Of a stretch of DNA of 64,000 nucleotides, positions 50,591 to 62,651 are shown in pieces. Below the pieces are notes generated by a model that did no database searches, was not told the origin of the DNA, and saw nothing but the letters and a program-made list of their open reading frames with translations. The stretch lies in NCBI GenBank assembly GCA_025267735.1, contig CM046299.1, positions 19,862,232 to 19,926,231 of the forward strand. Reading direction: 5' to 3'. A program made the translations under genes and the position numbers. Numbering within the stretch: position 1 is the first letter of the stretch; each line of letters starts with the position of its first letter. This DNA comes from Mactra quadrangularis (lineage: Eukaryota > Mollusca > Bivalvia > Venerida > Mactridae).

Positions 50591-51100
50591 TTTAAGTGAT
50601 AAAGCCTGTTTAAATGATTATTTTTGTTTTATAAGAAACACAATTTTACACCATTTTGTTAATTTTTTTGACGGTGCTACAGCGTGACGTCAATCTTGGT
50701 GTTTTCGCACAGGTTCGTGCTTGTAGTATATATAATGTAAATGTATTCATAACCGAAAGGAAAAAGGTAGACTAAATCAATTAGAAGAATTTATCTCATG
50801 CCAGTAGTTGTCTCTGAAAGTCCGTTGGACTTTATTTTAAAACAAAATCAGCTACCGAAAGAAGACTAACTACCAGGAGAAAAATAGAAGTATTGCTTTA
50901 AATAGAAAAAAAATTAGACCTGAGTGCTTCAAAGAGCATGTCAATTCACTAACCCAGAAAATTATTCCGACACATTAAAAATGCATATGAATGATTTGGC
51001 ATATAAAATTTCTGATAAATAATTTGAAAATGTTATTTTAACACTTTACAAAAAGTAACTTTATTAAAAGACTTTTGCTACATACTGAATAAAAGCTACT

Positions 51101-54100
51101 GTTTGCGAACAGACTTCAGAATTGGCATATGAATGGGTAGCTGTCTAATCGCAATCCTTTCATATACTTCTGACACAATCTACAAGCATTTACTTGATTT
51201 TGCAAAAAGACCTCTGAATAGACATATGAATGGACAGCTGTATATTCGCAACTCTAAAATAAACATGTGACACATTCGAAATGCATAATAAGATTTTGCG
51301 AATAGACTTCTGAATAGACATTTGAATGGACAGCTGTCTATTCGCAACTCTATAATGGACTTCTGACACATCCTTAATGCATATAAAAGATTTTGCGAAT
51401 AGACTTCTGAATAGACATTTGAATGGACAGCTGTCTATTCGCCACTTTATAATAGACTTGTGACACATTCTAAATGCATAAAAAAGATTTTGCGAAAAGA
51501 CTTCTGAATAGACATTTGAATGGACAGCTGTCTATTCGCAACTCAATAATAGACTTGTGACGCATTCTATATGCATATGAATGATTTTGCGAATGAACTT
51601 TTGAATATACTTTTTTTCGAAAAGACTTCTGAAAAGACTTCCGAATATACAGCTGTCTATTCACATCCCACGAATGAACCTCGGGGACAATCTGAATGCA
51701 TAGCTATATTTTCGCGAAAAGACTTTTAAAAAATAATGATCCAAATAGACTTATGAATGGACATCTGTCGCTTTGCATTCCGAGAATAGACATCTTGCAC
51801 ATTCAGATTGCATGACCATGTTATTGTGATTAAACTTCTGAATCGACTTTCGAATGGACATTTGTCTCTTTAAGTATTCAAAGAAAGACTTTAAATCAGT
51901 TTGATTGCTTTATGATTTTTTTCGAATAGACTTCTGAAAAGACCTATAAACAGCTGTCGATTCAAACCCCGCGAATGAATCTCAGGAACAATCTGAATGC
52001 ATAGCTATATATTCGCAAAAAGACTTTTGAAAAGAGATCCGAACAGACTTTTGAATGGACATCTGTCGCTTTGCATTCCAGGAATAGACATCTTGCACAT
52101 TTAGATTGCATTACTATGTTTTTGTGAATGAACTTCTGAAAAGACTCTTGAATGGACATTTGTCTCTTTGCGTGTTCCACGAAAACACTTTTAAATCTGT
52201 TTGATTGCATTGTGATTTTTTGCGAATAGACTTCTGAAAAGACTTTTGAATTGACAGCTGTGTCTTCGCTACTGTATGATAGACTTCTGACTCATTCTAA
52301 ACGCATTTACCAGATTTTGCGAAAAGACTTCTGAATAGTCTTTTGAATGAACATCTGTCTATTTGCAACTTTATAACAGTCTAAAGACACATTCATAATG
52401 CATATATTTGATTTTGCGAAAAGACTTCTGAATAGACTTTTGAATGGACAGCTCTCTATTCGAAAATCTATAATAGACTTCTGGATCATTATGGACGCAT
52501 TTACCAGAATTTGCGAATAGACTTCTGAATAGACTTTTGAATGGACATCTGTCCATTTGCAACTTTATAACAGTCTACAGACACAATTATAATGCATATA
52601 TATGATTTTTGCGAAAAGACTTCTGAATAGACTTTTGAATGGACATCTGTCTATTTGCAACTTTATAACAGTCTACAGACACATTCATAATGCATATATA
52701 TGATTTTTGCGAAAAGACTTCAGAAAAGACTTTTGAATGGACATCTGTCTATTTGCAACTTTATAACAGTCTACAGACACATTCATAATGCATATATATG
52801 ATTTTTGCGAAAAGACTTCTGAATAGACTTTTGAATGGACATCTGTCTATTTGCAACTTTATTACAGTCTACAGACACATTCATAATGCATATATATGAT
52901 TTTTGCGAAAAGACTTCTGAATAGACTTTTGAATGGACATCTGTCTATTTGCAACTTTATGACAGTCTACAGACACATTCATAATGTATATATTTGATTT
53001 TGCGAAAAAACTTCTGAAAAGACTTTTGAATGGACAGCTCTCTTTTGGAAACTCTATAATAGACTTCTAACACATTCTGAACGCATTTACCGATTTTTTC
53101 GAATAGACTTCTGAATAGACTTTGAATTGACATCTTTCTTTTCGCTACTTTATATCAGAATTCAGCCACATTCTAAATGCATATGCATATGATGTTGCGA
53201 ATAGACTTCTGAATAGACATTTGAATGGACAGCAGTGTATTCGCTACTGTTTGTAAGTTCTGACTCATTCTGAACGCATTTTACAAATTTTGCGAATAGA
53301 CTTCTGAATAGACTTTTGAATGGACTTTTGAATGGACATCTGTCTATTTGTAACTTTATAACAGTCTACAGACACATTCATAATGCATATATTTGATTTT
53401 GCGAAAAGACTTCTGAATAGACTTTTGAATGGACAGCTCTCTATTCGAAAATCTATAATAGACTTCTGGATCATTATGGACGCATTTACCAGATTTTGCG
53501 AATAGACTTCTGAATAGACTTTTGAATGGACATCTGTCTATTTGCAACTTATAACAGTCTACAGACACATTCATAATGCATATATATGATTTTTGCGAAA
53601 AGACTTCTGAATAGACTTTTGAATGGACATCTGTCTATTTGCAACTTTATAACAGTCTACAGACACATTCATAATGCATATATATGATGTTTGCGAAAAG
53701 ACTTCGGAATAGACATTTGAATGGACAGCTCTCTATTCGAAAATCTTTAATAGACTTCTGAATCATTATGGACGCATTTACCAGATTTTGTGAATAGACT
53801 TCTGAATAGACTTTTGAATGGGCCTCTGTATATTTGCAACTTTATAACAGTCTACAGACACATTCATAATGCATATATATGATTTTTGCGAAAAGACTTT
53901 TGAATAGTTTTTTTAATGGACATCTGCCTATTTGCAACTTTATAACAGTCTACAGACACATTCATAATGCATATATATGATTTTTGCGAAAAGACTTCTG
54001 AATAGACTTTTGAATGGACAGCTCTCTATTCGAAAATCTATAATAGACTTCTGGATCATTATGGACGCATTTACCAGATTTTGTGAATAGACTTCTGAAT

Positions 54101-57029
54101 AGACTTTTGAATGGGCCTTTGTCTATTTGCAACTTTATAACAGTCTACTGACACATTCATAATGCATATATATGATTTTTGCGAAAAGACTTCTGAATAG
54201 ACTTTTGAATGGACATCTGTCCATTTGCAACTTTATAACAGTCTACAGACACATTCATAATGCATATATATGATTTTTGCGAAAAGACTTCTGAATAGAC
54301 TTTTGAATGGACATCTGTCTATTTGCAACTTTATTACAGTCTACAGACACATTCATAATGCATATATTTGATTTTGCGAATAAACTTCTGAAAAGACTTT
54401 TGAATGGACAGCTCTCTTTTGGAAACTCTATAATAGACTTCTAACACATTCTGAACGCATTTACCGATTTTTTCGAATAGACTTCTGAATAGACTTTGAA
54501 TGGACATCTTTTTATTCGCTACTTTATATCAGAATTCAGCCACATTCTAAATGCATATGCATATGATGTTGCGAATAGACTTCTGAATAGACATTTGAAT
54601 GGACAGCAGTGTATTCGCTACTGTTTGTAAGTTCTGACTCATTCTGAACGCATTTTACAAATTTTGCGAATAGACTTCTGAATAGACTTTTGAATGGACA
54701 GCTCTCTATTCGAACTCTATAATTAAATAGACTTCTGAATAGACATTTAAATGGACATCTGTCTATTTGCAATTTTTAAATAGACTACAGACACATTCTT
54801 TATGCATATATATGATTTTGCGAATAGACTTCTGAATAAACTTTTGAATGGACAGCTCTCTATTTGTAAATCTAAAATAGACTTCTGACTCATTCCAATC
54901 GCATTCACCAGATTTTCAAATAGACTTTTGAATAGACATTTGAATGGATATCTGTCAATTCCAAACTTAATAATAGACTTCAGACACAGTCTTAAAGCAC
55001 ATATATGATTTTGTGAATAGATATCCGAATAGACTTTTGAATGGACATTTGTCCCTGGCATTTTGGGAATAGACATCTTGCTCATTCAGATTGCATCACT
55101 ATGTTTTTGCGAATAAACTTCTGAATAGACTTTTGAATGGTCTTTTGTCTCTTTGCGTATTCCACGAGAAGACTTTTAAATCTGTTTGATTGCATTACTG
55201 GCTTTTTTCGAAAAGACTTCGGAATAGACTTTTGAATGGACATTTGTCTATTTATGTATTCTATGAAAAGACTTTTAAATGTGTTTGATTGCACTAGTGA
55301 CTTTTTTCGAATAGACTTCTGAATAGATTTCCGAATAGACAGCTGTCTTTTCGGCATTTTGTGAACAGATTTTTGTACAGATTTTTGAACTTACCTATGC
55401 CTATGTATACAGTAAATGCGAATAGATTTCTGAATGAATAGATTTCTCAATACATAGCTGTCTATTGTGCGAATAGACTTTTGAATAGAGAATAGACAAT
55501 AGATAGCTAACTTCACAGACCTAATTCTGAATGCATATACCTAATTTTGCTAATAGACTTCTGAATAGACTTCTGAATAGACATTTGAATGGACATTTGT
55601 CTATTCGCAACTTTATAATACACTTCAGACACATTCTTAATAATTTTGCGTATAGACTTCTGAATAGACTTTTGAATGGACAGCTCTCTATTCGAAACTC
55701 TATAAACGATATCAGACTCATTCTGCAGGCATATACATGATTTTGCGAATAGACTTCTGAATAGACATTTGAATGGACATCTGTCTATTTGCAACTTTAC
55801 AATAGCCTACAGACACATTCTTAATGCATATATATGATTTTGCGAATAAACTTCTGAATAGACTTTTGAATGGACAGCTCTCTATTCGAAACTCTATAAT
55901 AGACTTCTGCCTCATTCTGAACGCATTTACCGATTTTTTCGAATAGACTTTTGAATAGACTTTGAATGGACATCTTTCTATTCGCTACTTTAAAATAGAC
56001 GTCAGACACATTCTAAATGCGTATTTGCATATGATGTTGCGAATAGACTTCTGAATAGACATTTGAATGGACAGCTGTGTATGTGCTACTGTTTGTTAGT
56101 TCTGACTTATTCTGAACGCATTCACCAAATTTTGCGAATAGATTTCTGAATAGACTTTTGAATGGACAGCTCTCTATTCGAACTCTATAATAGACTTCTG
56201 ACCCATTCTGGACGCATTCACCAGATTTTGCGAATAGACTTCTGAATAGACATTTAAATGGACATCTGTCTATTTGCAACTTTAAAATAGACTACAGACA
56301 AATTCTTTATGCATATATATGATTTTGCGAATAGACTTCTGAATAGACTTTTGAATGGACAGCTGTCTATTTGAAAATCTATAATAGAATTCTGACTCAT
56401 TCCGAATGCATTCACCAGATATTGCAAATAGTCTTTTGAATAGACATTTGAATGGATATCTATCAATTCCCAACTTAATAATAGACTTCAGACACAGTCT
56501 TAAGGCACATATATGATTTTGCGAATAGATATCCGAAAAGACATTTGAATGGACATTTGTCCCTGGATTTTTGGGAATAGACAACTTGATCATTAAGATT
56601 TCATTACTATGTTTTTGCGAATAAACTTCTGAATAGACTTTTGAAAAGACATTTGTCTCTTTGCGTATTCCACGAAAAGACTTTTAAATCTGTTTGATTG
56701 CATTACTGGTTTTTTTCGAATAGACTTCGGAATAGACTTTTGAATGGACATTTGTCTATTTATGTATTCTATGAAAAGACTTTTAAATATGTTTTATTGC
56801 ACTAGTGATTTTTTTCGAATAGACTTCTGAATAGATTTCCGAATAGACAGATGTCTTTTCGGCATTTTGTGTACAGATTTTTGTACAGATATTTGAACTT
56901 TCCTATATCAATGTATACAGTAAATGCGAATAGATTTCTGCATGAATAGATTTCTCAATACATAGCTGTCCATTGAGCGAATAGACTTTTGAATAGAGAA
57001 TAGACAATAGATCGCTAACTTCACAGACC
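51101..57029 (-). repeat. Right arm of foldback element: inverted 98-bp satellite array
   Basis: The same satellite as the left arm is read in reverse complement: GAATAGACTTCTGAATAGAC, GGACATCTGTCTATTTGC and CAGTCTACAGACACATTC recur roughly every 98 bp. It also contains a subfamily not prominent in the left array, with CTTTTAAATCTGTTTGATTGC and a TTTGCGTATTCCACG segment, near 51.8-52.2, 55.1 and 56.6 kb. Frames up to 112 codons on the minus strand are repeat-derived. Confidence 0.93.
55522..57029 (-). repeat. 1508-bp tandem duplication of the right end including the terminus
   Basis: The terminal sequence GCTAACTTCACAGACC occurs at 55506-55521 and again at 57014-57029, an offset of 1508 bp. 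Other landmarks keep the same offset, for example the ACTATGTTTTTGCGAATAAA block near 55099 and 56607. The inner terminus runs straight into more satellite and has no target duplication, so the outer module is an added copy and the outer end is the one used at insertion. Confidence 0.85.
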
Positions 57030-57040
57030 TGGAATATCGA
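57030..57040 (+). repeat. Right target-site duplication of the foldback element
   Basis: This is an exact direct copy of the 11-base target sequence found before the left terminus. It follows the outer terminus; the duplicated inner terminus at 55521 is not followed by this sequence. Confidence 0.85.
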
Positions 57041-57994
57041 AGCAGTTAATTTGATTTGCTGATAGATATCATACCCTTTTTAATGTACAACCTTCTACGC
57101 TCAGAAAATACATTGCAAAATTTTTATCGACTTTACATGTTTGGGTAGATCGGTAAAAATTTGTAACATACCGAAGTATTGTTTAAAAACTACAAAATGA
57201 TAAAAGTCAATGCATGCATGCGAGGACACGAAAAAAAACATTATAGACTGCAAGCCAGAATATCAGTCGCGTGGTTGGGACTATCTTTTGGAGAACTGCT
57301 TTCTAGACAAAAAATACGTGTATTCGAATGGAAGTAAAGTACGACAACTCTAGATAGTCAAAGCGCCGAAAGCACTGAATACACGTATATACAGAAAGGC
57401 CACACAGTCAATTTTAAAGTCAGTCTCATTTAATTCAGCATTTTCTAACCGAACATATGCCAGACTAAAATAATGTTAACATGTTTGAGAAACTTAGCCG
57501 AGGACTTCCAAAAGTACAAGATAAGACGAGTAGGTTTTCAAAATGGTTACATTGAACTCTTCAAAAATGGTGGATATAAAAGATCTACTATGCCTCTATG
57601 AATAATTAATTAATCAATGTAAAAGATAGGGTTCTAATACCGTGGTAATATAACCTCGTGATACTTTCATTGTAATTAATTTATTGTATGATAAATAGTA
57701 CGACACCATCTGCCAACACTTGTCAGTGAATTTGTCTAATACGACCAATGATTAATTTTTTCGTCCGCTTGTAGATACAAAAAAATACAAGATGGCGCCG
57801 GAATTTTTTGGCATGATATTTGTGTGTTCTTAAGTTGTATAACAGAAGTCACGACACAGTTTCTGGATGGAAGTTTAATTAAAATTCACTAAATTGATGT
57901 TATACTTTGAAAGTTTAGTAGCACAAAATCTATGCCTTAACATGGTTATTTGGTTTGGTTCTAGTTGTTTGTCGCTGGTCTTCGACAATTTATG

Positions 57995-58215
57995 AATGAT
58001 ATCACGGTGGTCAGTCAACAAACACATTGTTCAAATTAGGCTTATACTTTATCTATGACCCTGATTTTAAATCAGTGACTGACAACTGTATTTCTTGATA
58101 CTGTTGTGAAAGGAATAATAGTCTAAGAAAGTTTTTCTTTAGCAAACTTCACTAAGGTGTGAATGACATGCATGGGAAAAGAACGAACCCATAGTCCCTG
58201 GATAGACTATGCTAA
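57995..58215 (-). mobile_element. Degenerate SINE-A
   Basis: Blocks ATATCACGGTGGTCAGTCAA and AATCAGTGACTGACAACTGT are clear. The head region (GAACGAACCCATAGTCCC, TAAACGGGCGAGC) is decayed. Confidence 0.55.
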
Positions 58216-59239
58216 ACGGGCGAGCTTGTATCAACACCCAGATAAACAACTAATAAATGTAACCATTGGCACTTGTTTCAAGATTTTCATGACTTACACA
58301 AACATGCACAAGTAAATGTAATAGACAAAACATAAATACTAGCTAGAATCATGAAACAAAATGCTTATGAAAATAATGAAATTGACTTGGAAACACAGCG
58401 CAATATGCATGCAGAAATCGTGTCTTTGATTTAATTTGCATATATCCTATCTTAAAACCGAGACTATAAATATTTCCAAAAAAATATCATTTATAAATAT
58501 CAAGATTCCAAAAACCATAAAAGTTGTATTATCAACTATGAAACAACGACAATAACATTCCATCAACAATAAATCATAATATATCACTTACGATCTTGAT
58601 ACATTGTCATGTGAAAATATGAAGTCCATGAAACAAAAAAAATCTCCATACAAAGCAATTCAATTGATTGATGTTTGCCGATACCGTTGCAATGGTGCAC
58701 AACAAAGCAGAGAAAGTCATTTTCAATTATACAACAGTCTGTACGAAGACAGATAACTGTATTGTCTTTAATGAATTTATGATTCCATATCTTTACCATC
58801 GTTTTATGATAAATTCTATACAAATTAAATATAGAAAGATAGAAAAATATTTCAATAAAAGAAGAATCAGGGAGAATGTTTTTGATAGAGTTAGTACAAT
58901 GAGACATTATTAGAACTCAGATTTGATGAAAAATATGTTAGGGTTTGTGTAATGTTTTTGAATGTTTTTATCGTATTTAGCTATAGCAATAACTATTTGT
59001 TTGTGATGTATTTCCTTTGAAACTGTATCTTGGATGACGTAGAATCGTTTGTTTTCAAAGTTGAAAGCTATGTTTAAATGGGCACAAGGAGTTATTCATC
59101 TTGATTGATCAGATGTACTTGCTTGGCAAGGTTGGTAGGGTAATGCACTGGCACCAGAGTTCATCACTTATGGTAATAAAATTGCACGTCCCTGTATACA
59201 GTATAGTTCCTCGAATACATGTGAATATTTCACTGTAAG

Positions 59240-59375
59240 ACGCGCGCTTAGGGATTGAAATATTCGGGGTTCAAACCCTACTAAGGGCTCTGCCTAATGT
59301 CATTGAGCAAGAAATTTATCTACAGTTGTTCCACTCAACCCAAGTGCAAGTGGGTACAGTAAGGGATGACCTGCA
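59240..59375 (+). mobile_element. SINE-C-like element (tRNA-derived, degenerate)
   Basis: A box B-like GGGGTTCAAACCCT is followed by TAATGTCATTGAGCAAGAAA and TTCCACTCAACCCAAGTGCA, a body unlike SINE-A and SINE-B. The copy at 63812-64000 shares the GCGCGCTTA start and the CACTCAA..AGGTG part. Boundaries are approximate. Confidence 0.5.
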
Positions 59376-60060
59376 TGAATGTGATTTCTATTATCAGGGG
59401 TTTTCGTGCAAAATTGTAAAGTTGGCTGAACACTTTATTTGTTTGTATCTTAGCTTAATATTGAAAATGTATTTAAAAACATGTACATGTATTGATAAAA
59501 TTCTATTTATATGACAGTATAATCATATATTACATGTTACAATGGACATAATGCCATGTCTAGGTACAATAAACTTTAACTTCATGCTGCAAGCTCTTCT
59601 CAGTGTTGTCGTATATTTTATAATTATTGCGCTGCTTCTAACATTAATTGTTATATAGTGACTTGCTAAAAGGAACGCAGGAAATGCACAAATGTACTTC
59701 CGGAATATAATCATATATAAAGTGCCTTTGGAACACCTCGACCATACATTTGTAGTAAATAGCCGAGACGTTCCGAATGATATATAATTCTGTAAGCAAT
59801 ATATCTGGAACCTAGACACCGTGAAATAAATTGAAATCCAGTCGAGACCAAGGTTAAGTTACCATGTAAACTTGGTAAACAATTAAATAACGTATATGTC
59901 ATAATCGATTAAGACAATTATCAGTACCAAGCTACTGATCAAACAAATGAAAATTAATCTATAAAAAACGATGAAAACATAAATTAAAGTTATGGGTACT
60001 TTATATTATGATAAATGGTTTTGAATTTGGACGCATTCATTTACGATATATTTTTTATTA

Positions 60061-60189
60061 GGCCACAACAAGTTGATGATATGTTAAACGGATTTTTCTA
60101 GAAAAAAAATGGGGCGAGCGAAGAAAAAAAGTAAAAAAAATCTTAATTCAGTTGCTTTATATAGAACATATGATCAATTTGTTGTGGCC
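60061..60189. mobile_element. PIF/Harbinger-like MITE
   Basis: The ends GGCCACAACAAGTTGATGAT and (reverse complement of right) GGCCACAACAAATTGATCAT differ at two positions. TTA is duplicated at 60058-60060 and 60190-60192. GG-starting TIRs with a 3-bp TTA/TAA duplication are typical of PIF/Harbinger elements. The length is 129 bp with no coding capacity. Confidence 0.78.
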
Positions 60190-60536
60190 TTACATGCACG
60201 TATATAGTGTATGTTAAGAAATAAAGAATTTCGGAGGCTCTTTCATGCCGACAGCCTTTGCTTTCATGCAAATTTGTAAGTAAATTAATGATACTAATTG
60301 AACATTAGCGTTGCCAAGAATAGCTCATTCAACCAATACTTAGTTTACAATATTATATAACCTTGACGTTCATTGGAATTGTTATCTCGGTGTTAATTAT
60401 GATTTCAAAAACTTTACAAGACTCTTTTGTAACATTTTGTTTTGCATCTGATGCGGCATTAAAGTGGACGTTCATTAACAGTATACTCGTAGACACGGAC
60501 GCGCTGAAATCCTTAAGTTGTTTCTTTCTTAACAGC

Positions 60537-60839
60537 GTAAGCCGCCCGGTTAGCTCAGTAAGTAGCACACAGTCTACTAATCGAGCGGTCGTGGGTTCGA
60601 TACCCGGACGGGGCATACTTTCGTGGAGCTTGGTCATGAAATAATTTCTACAGCCATTCTCCCTTCTACCAATGATTCTTAATCATGTAGGGCAGTTGTC
60701 AGTCACTGACGAAAGTATGTGCTTAGTAGTTGGTTAACAGCTAAATCCAGAGAAAAGTGAGTAGGTTGACTGTCTGCCGTTATATAACCTATACAATGTG
60801 TTGCTACGGCGTTAAACCCAACAAAAACAAACAAACAAA
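60537..60839 (+). mobile_element. SINE-A copy, full length
   Basis: This is the best-preserved SINE-A here. The head has box A TTAGCTCAGTAAGTAGC and box B GGGTTCGATACCC. The body carries GGGCAGTTGTCAGTCACTGA and the tail TTGCTACGGCGTTAAACCCA, ending in (CAAA)n. Perfect 10-bp direct repeats TCTTAACAGC lie at 60527-60536 and 60840-60849. The end of the tail, a CGGCGTTAAACCC-type block, is shared with SINE-B, so the two families probably use the same LINE partner. Confidence 0.9.
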
Positions 60840-61164
60840 TCTTAACAGCATAGTTTAGTCCTAATATAACCAAGAAATCGCGTTTTCACTAAAATTCCAA
60901 TGGCCGTGTCAATAGCCTAATGGTTTAAACAATGAACAACTAACTTAATTTGAAATCAAGGTTCAAATTGAAATATGTCATGACATGTAACATAATGTTC
61001 TATTTCCTTGAAAGGTTGTAAAAAAATCTATCGATTATAAAATTATACAAATGGCTATATAATCGGTGGCCATTACATAACGGCATAATTGTCGAAATAC
61101 AAGAAGAATGATCAATGTTTTTGTGCACGAAATAATTATGTATTTAGTATAATGCTTGAAGGAT

Positions 61165-61590
61165 GCTAGTAGAATGGCAATCTCCGTAAACAGATATCCT
61201 GTAGAGCGTTGTCGTACAGGATCTCTACTTTCTCCGTAGAAGGTCACGTCGAGATGAACTTTGCGTCGATCAATCAATGCGTAGCTTTCATCTAGACGAA
61301 AGCACTATAAATCCCATTTTGATTTAGTAATTTCTAGTTTTAGACCAAGTTTTGCATGCTAATTTAACAGCGGTATTATTCACAGTCTGCGATTGGGCGG
61401 CTCATTTCAAATTGCGTGACGTAGACGATGTAAACAAGTTACGTATCATAACAATTTCGTCATGAATATTATGATGAGAAAAGGTCGCCTGAACGTGACC
61501 TTCGTTTGAAAAAGGCCAGATCTAAATTAGCGAGTATGCGAGCGGAAAATTTTAGATCGGGTTTTAATCAGATTGGTAGAATGGTTAGAT
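61165..61590 (-). repeat. Dispersed repeat, copy 2
   Basis: This is the reverse-complement counterpart of the repeat at 28515-28905. It starts near GGCAATCTCCGTAAACAGAT and ends near GATCGGGTTTTAATCAGATT. On the minus strand it also reads DPVRQRSTGYLFTEI. Confidence 0.7.
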
Positions 61591-61709
61591 GTAGAGGCGA
61601 ACAAGTTATCTCAAAGACCAGAGCGCCCACCATTTATACATTTGAGAATATATCCCATGATTAAAATTAAGCTTTGGTACAGGGCTGCAGTTTTTAAATG
61701 ACATTAAAA

Positions 61710-61780
61710 ATTATTATATATAATATTATATATATATATATTATATATATAATATTATATATATTATATATATAATAAAA
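61710..61780. repeat. AT-only palindromic tract
   Basis: About 70 bases of TATATA/ATTATA sequence that is nearly self-complementary. It is a simple repeat prone to cruciform structure and length change. Confidence 0.85.
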
Positions 61781-62228
61781 ATTATACTCTTAAAAGTGTA
61801 ATGGCGTGGCAGTGTAATTGAACTAAACTATCATCAAGATACGCAGGGTCCTTCAATAACTTATAAATACTGTGTGCTTAGCATGGAGTTTATACGCAAG
61901 AAACATAGCAAAGAAATTTGATTAAGTACTTTAATAAATACATGTGCTCGTATCACATAATGCTTTCAAACAGAAAAGGTATGTGTGATATAGTTGGTGA
62001 ATATTGACGCGAGATATAAATGCAATTTAATTATCATTTACAAACTACTATTTATTAGATCTAATGATTGCAATAGCATTAATTGATAATATATTTATAA
62101 TTTTTAAAGAGTTTAATATTAAATATATTTAAAGTGGTGTAGTTTACCGAAGAGCGTAATGAATTAATCTGTCTCAGGTCAACCTGCACATACTATAAAT
62201 AAAGGTAAGTTATTGTGATCATGTACGC

Positions 62229-62651
62229 TAGGGCTGTCACGATTTACCGGTATATTGCAATATGCAGCTGCGGCAATACGAACCGCGGTACGAATTTAAC
62301 GTACCGGTATTTAGTGATATTCTTTATTTTCATTGAAAAATTTTCCCTTCGCCAAAATGAAAGTAGCGAAATATTGATTTCCCATGGTTCATTCGATTAA
62401 AGCTTAATTCAAAGAATTTAACAGATTTGGGCTCGTTCGAAGTGCACCCATAACTCTAAAAATGCTCAGTTTTTCTCCAGTCTGCTCTAGGCACTTTCCC
62501 TTCTTCAATACTGAGCAGTTGAATAAGGTTCTTTAAGACAGAAGTATTATTAAACCTTTCTTTTGTTTGCAAGGCAATATATCGTGGTACGTATCGCAAT
62601 ACGGTTCTAGTACATCGCAATATACGCTTCTGGCGTATCGTGATAGCCCTA
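62229..62651. mobile_element. hAT-like non-autonomous element
   Basis: The ends TAGGGCTGTCACGAT and (reverse complement of right) TAGGGCTATCACGAT are near-identical. The flanks ATGTACGC (62221-62228) and ATGTACAC (62652-62659) form an 8-bp duplication with one mismatch. The interior has ATATTGCAATA and other CG-containing words, also seen in the degraded element at 13947-14376. No intact transposase. Confidence 0.78.

Larger units (their letters stand above)
49881..51100. other. Unique core of the foldback element
   Basis: About 1.2 kb between the two satellite arms is not repetitive and shows no inverted symmetry. It holds a possible two-exon reading frame (49896-50162) and a SINE-B copy inserted later (50303-50590). 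The remaining part, 50604-51100, is AT-rich with no recognisable feature and grades into diverged satellite from about 51100. Confidence 0.7.
44825..57029. mobile_element. 12.2-kb foldback transposon with satellite arms (MULE/FB-like)
   Basis: The unit starts GGTCTGTGAAGTTAGC and ends with its exact reverse complement, GCTAACTTCACAGACC. It is flanked by perfect 11-bp direct repeats, TGGAATATCGA, at 44814-44824 and 57030-57040. Between the ends are two arms (about 5.1 and 5.9 kb) of the same satellite in opposite orientation, around a 1.2-kb unique core. Long inverted arms made of tandem repeats define foldback elements such as Drosophila FB and sea urchin TU. An 11-bp target duplication falls in the range of Mutator-like (MULE) transposons. 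No transposase is visible, so the element would need a helper. The superfamily call is inference; the termini and target duplication are directly visible. Confidence 0.85.

Noticed and set aside
50392..50687. Two plus-strand frames containing PGWDSNPHPLGHE-like peptide
   Set aside because: They are antisense translation of the SINE-B tRNA head. A well-known false protein signature.
54747..55085. 112-codon frame with repeated CPFKSLFRSLFAKS
   Set aside because: It is a frame through the 12-base sub-repeat of the satellite. Equivalent frames occur throughout the array and are broken every few monomers.
58584..58913. Overlapping open frames of 107 codons (minus) and 81 codons (plus)
   Set aside because: The frames are on opposite strands of the same AT-rich DNA, with no recognised domain, no splice or promoter context and ordinary composition. 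Probably chance, although the plus-strand frame could be checked against proteomes.
60363..60644. Open frames on both strands
   Set aside because: They overlap the head of a SINE-A copy; the translation ending in RPGIEP is tRNA-derived sequence.
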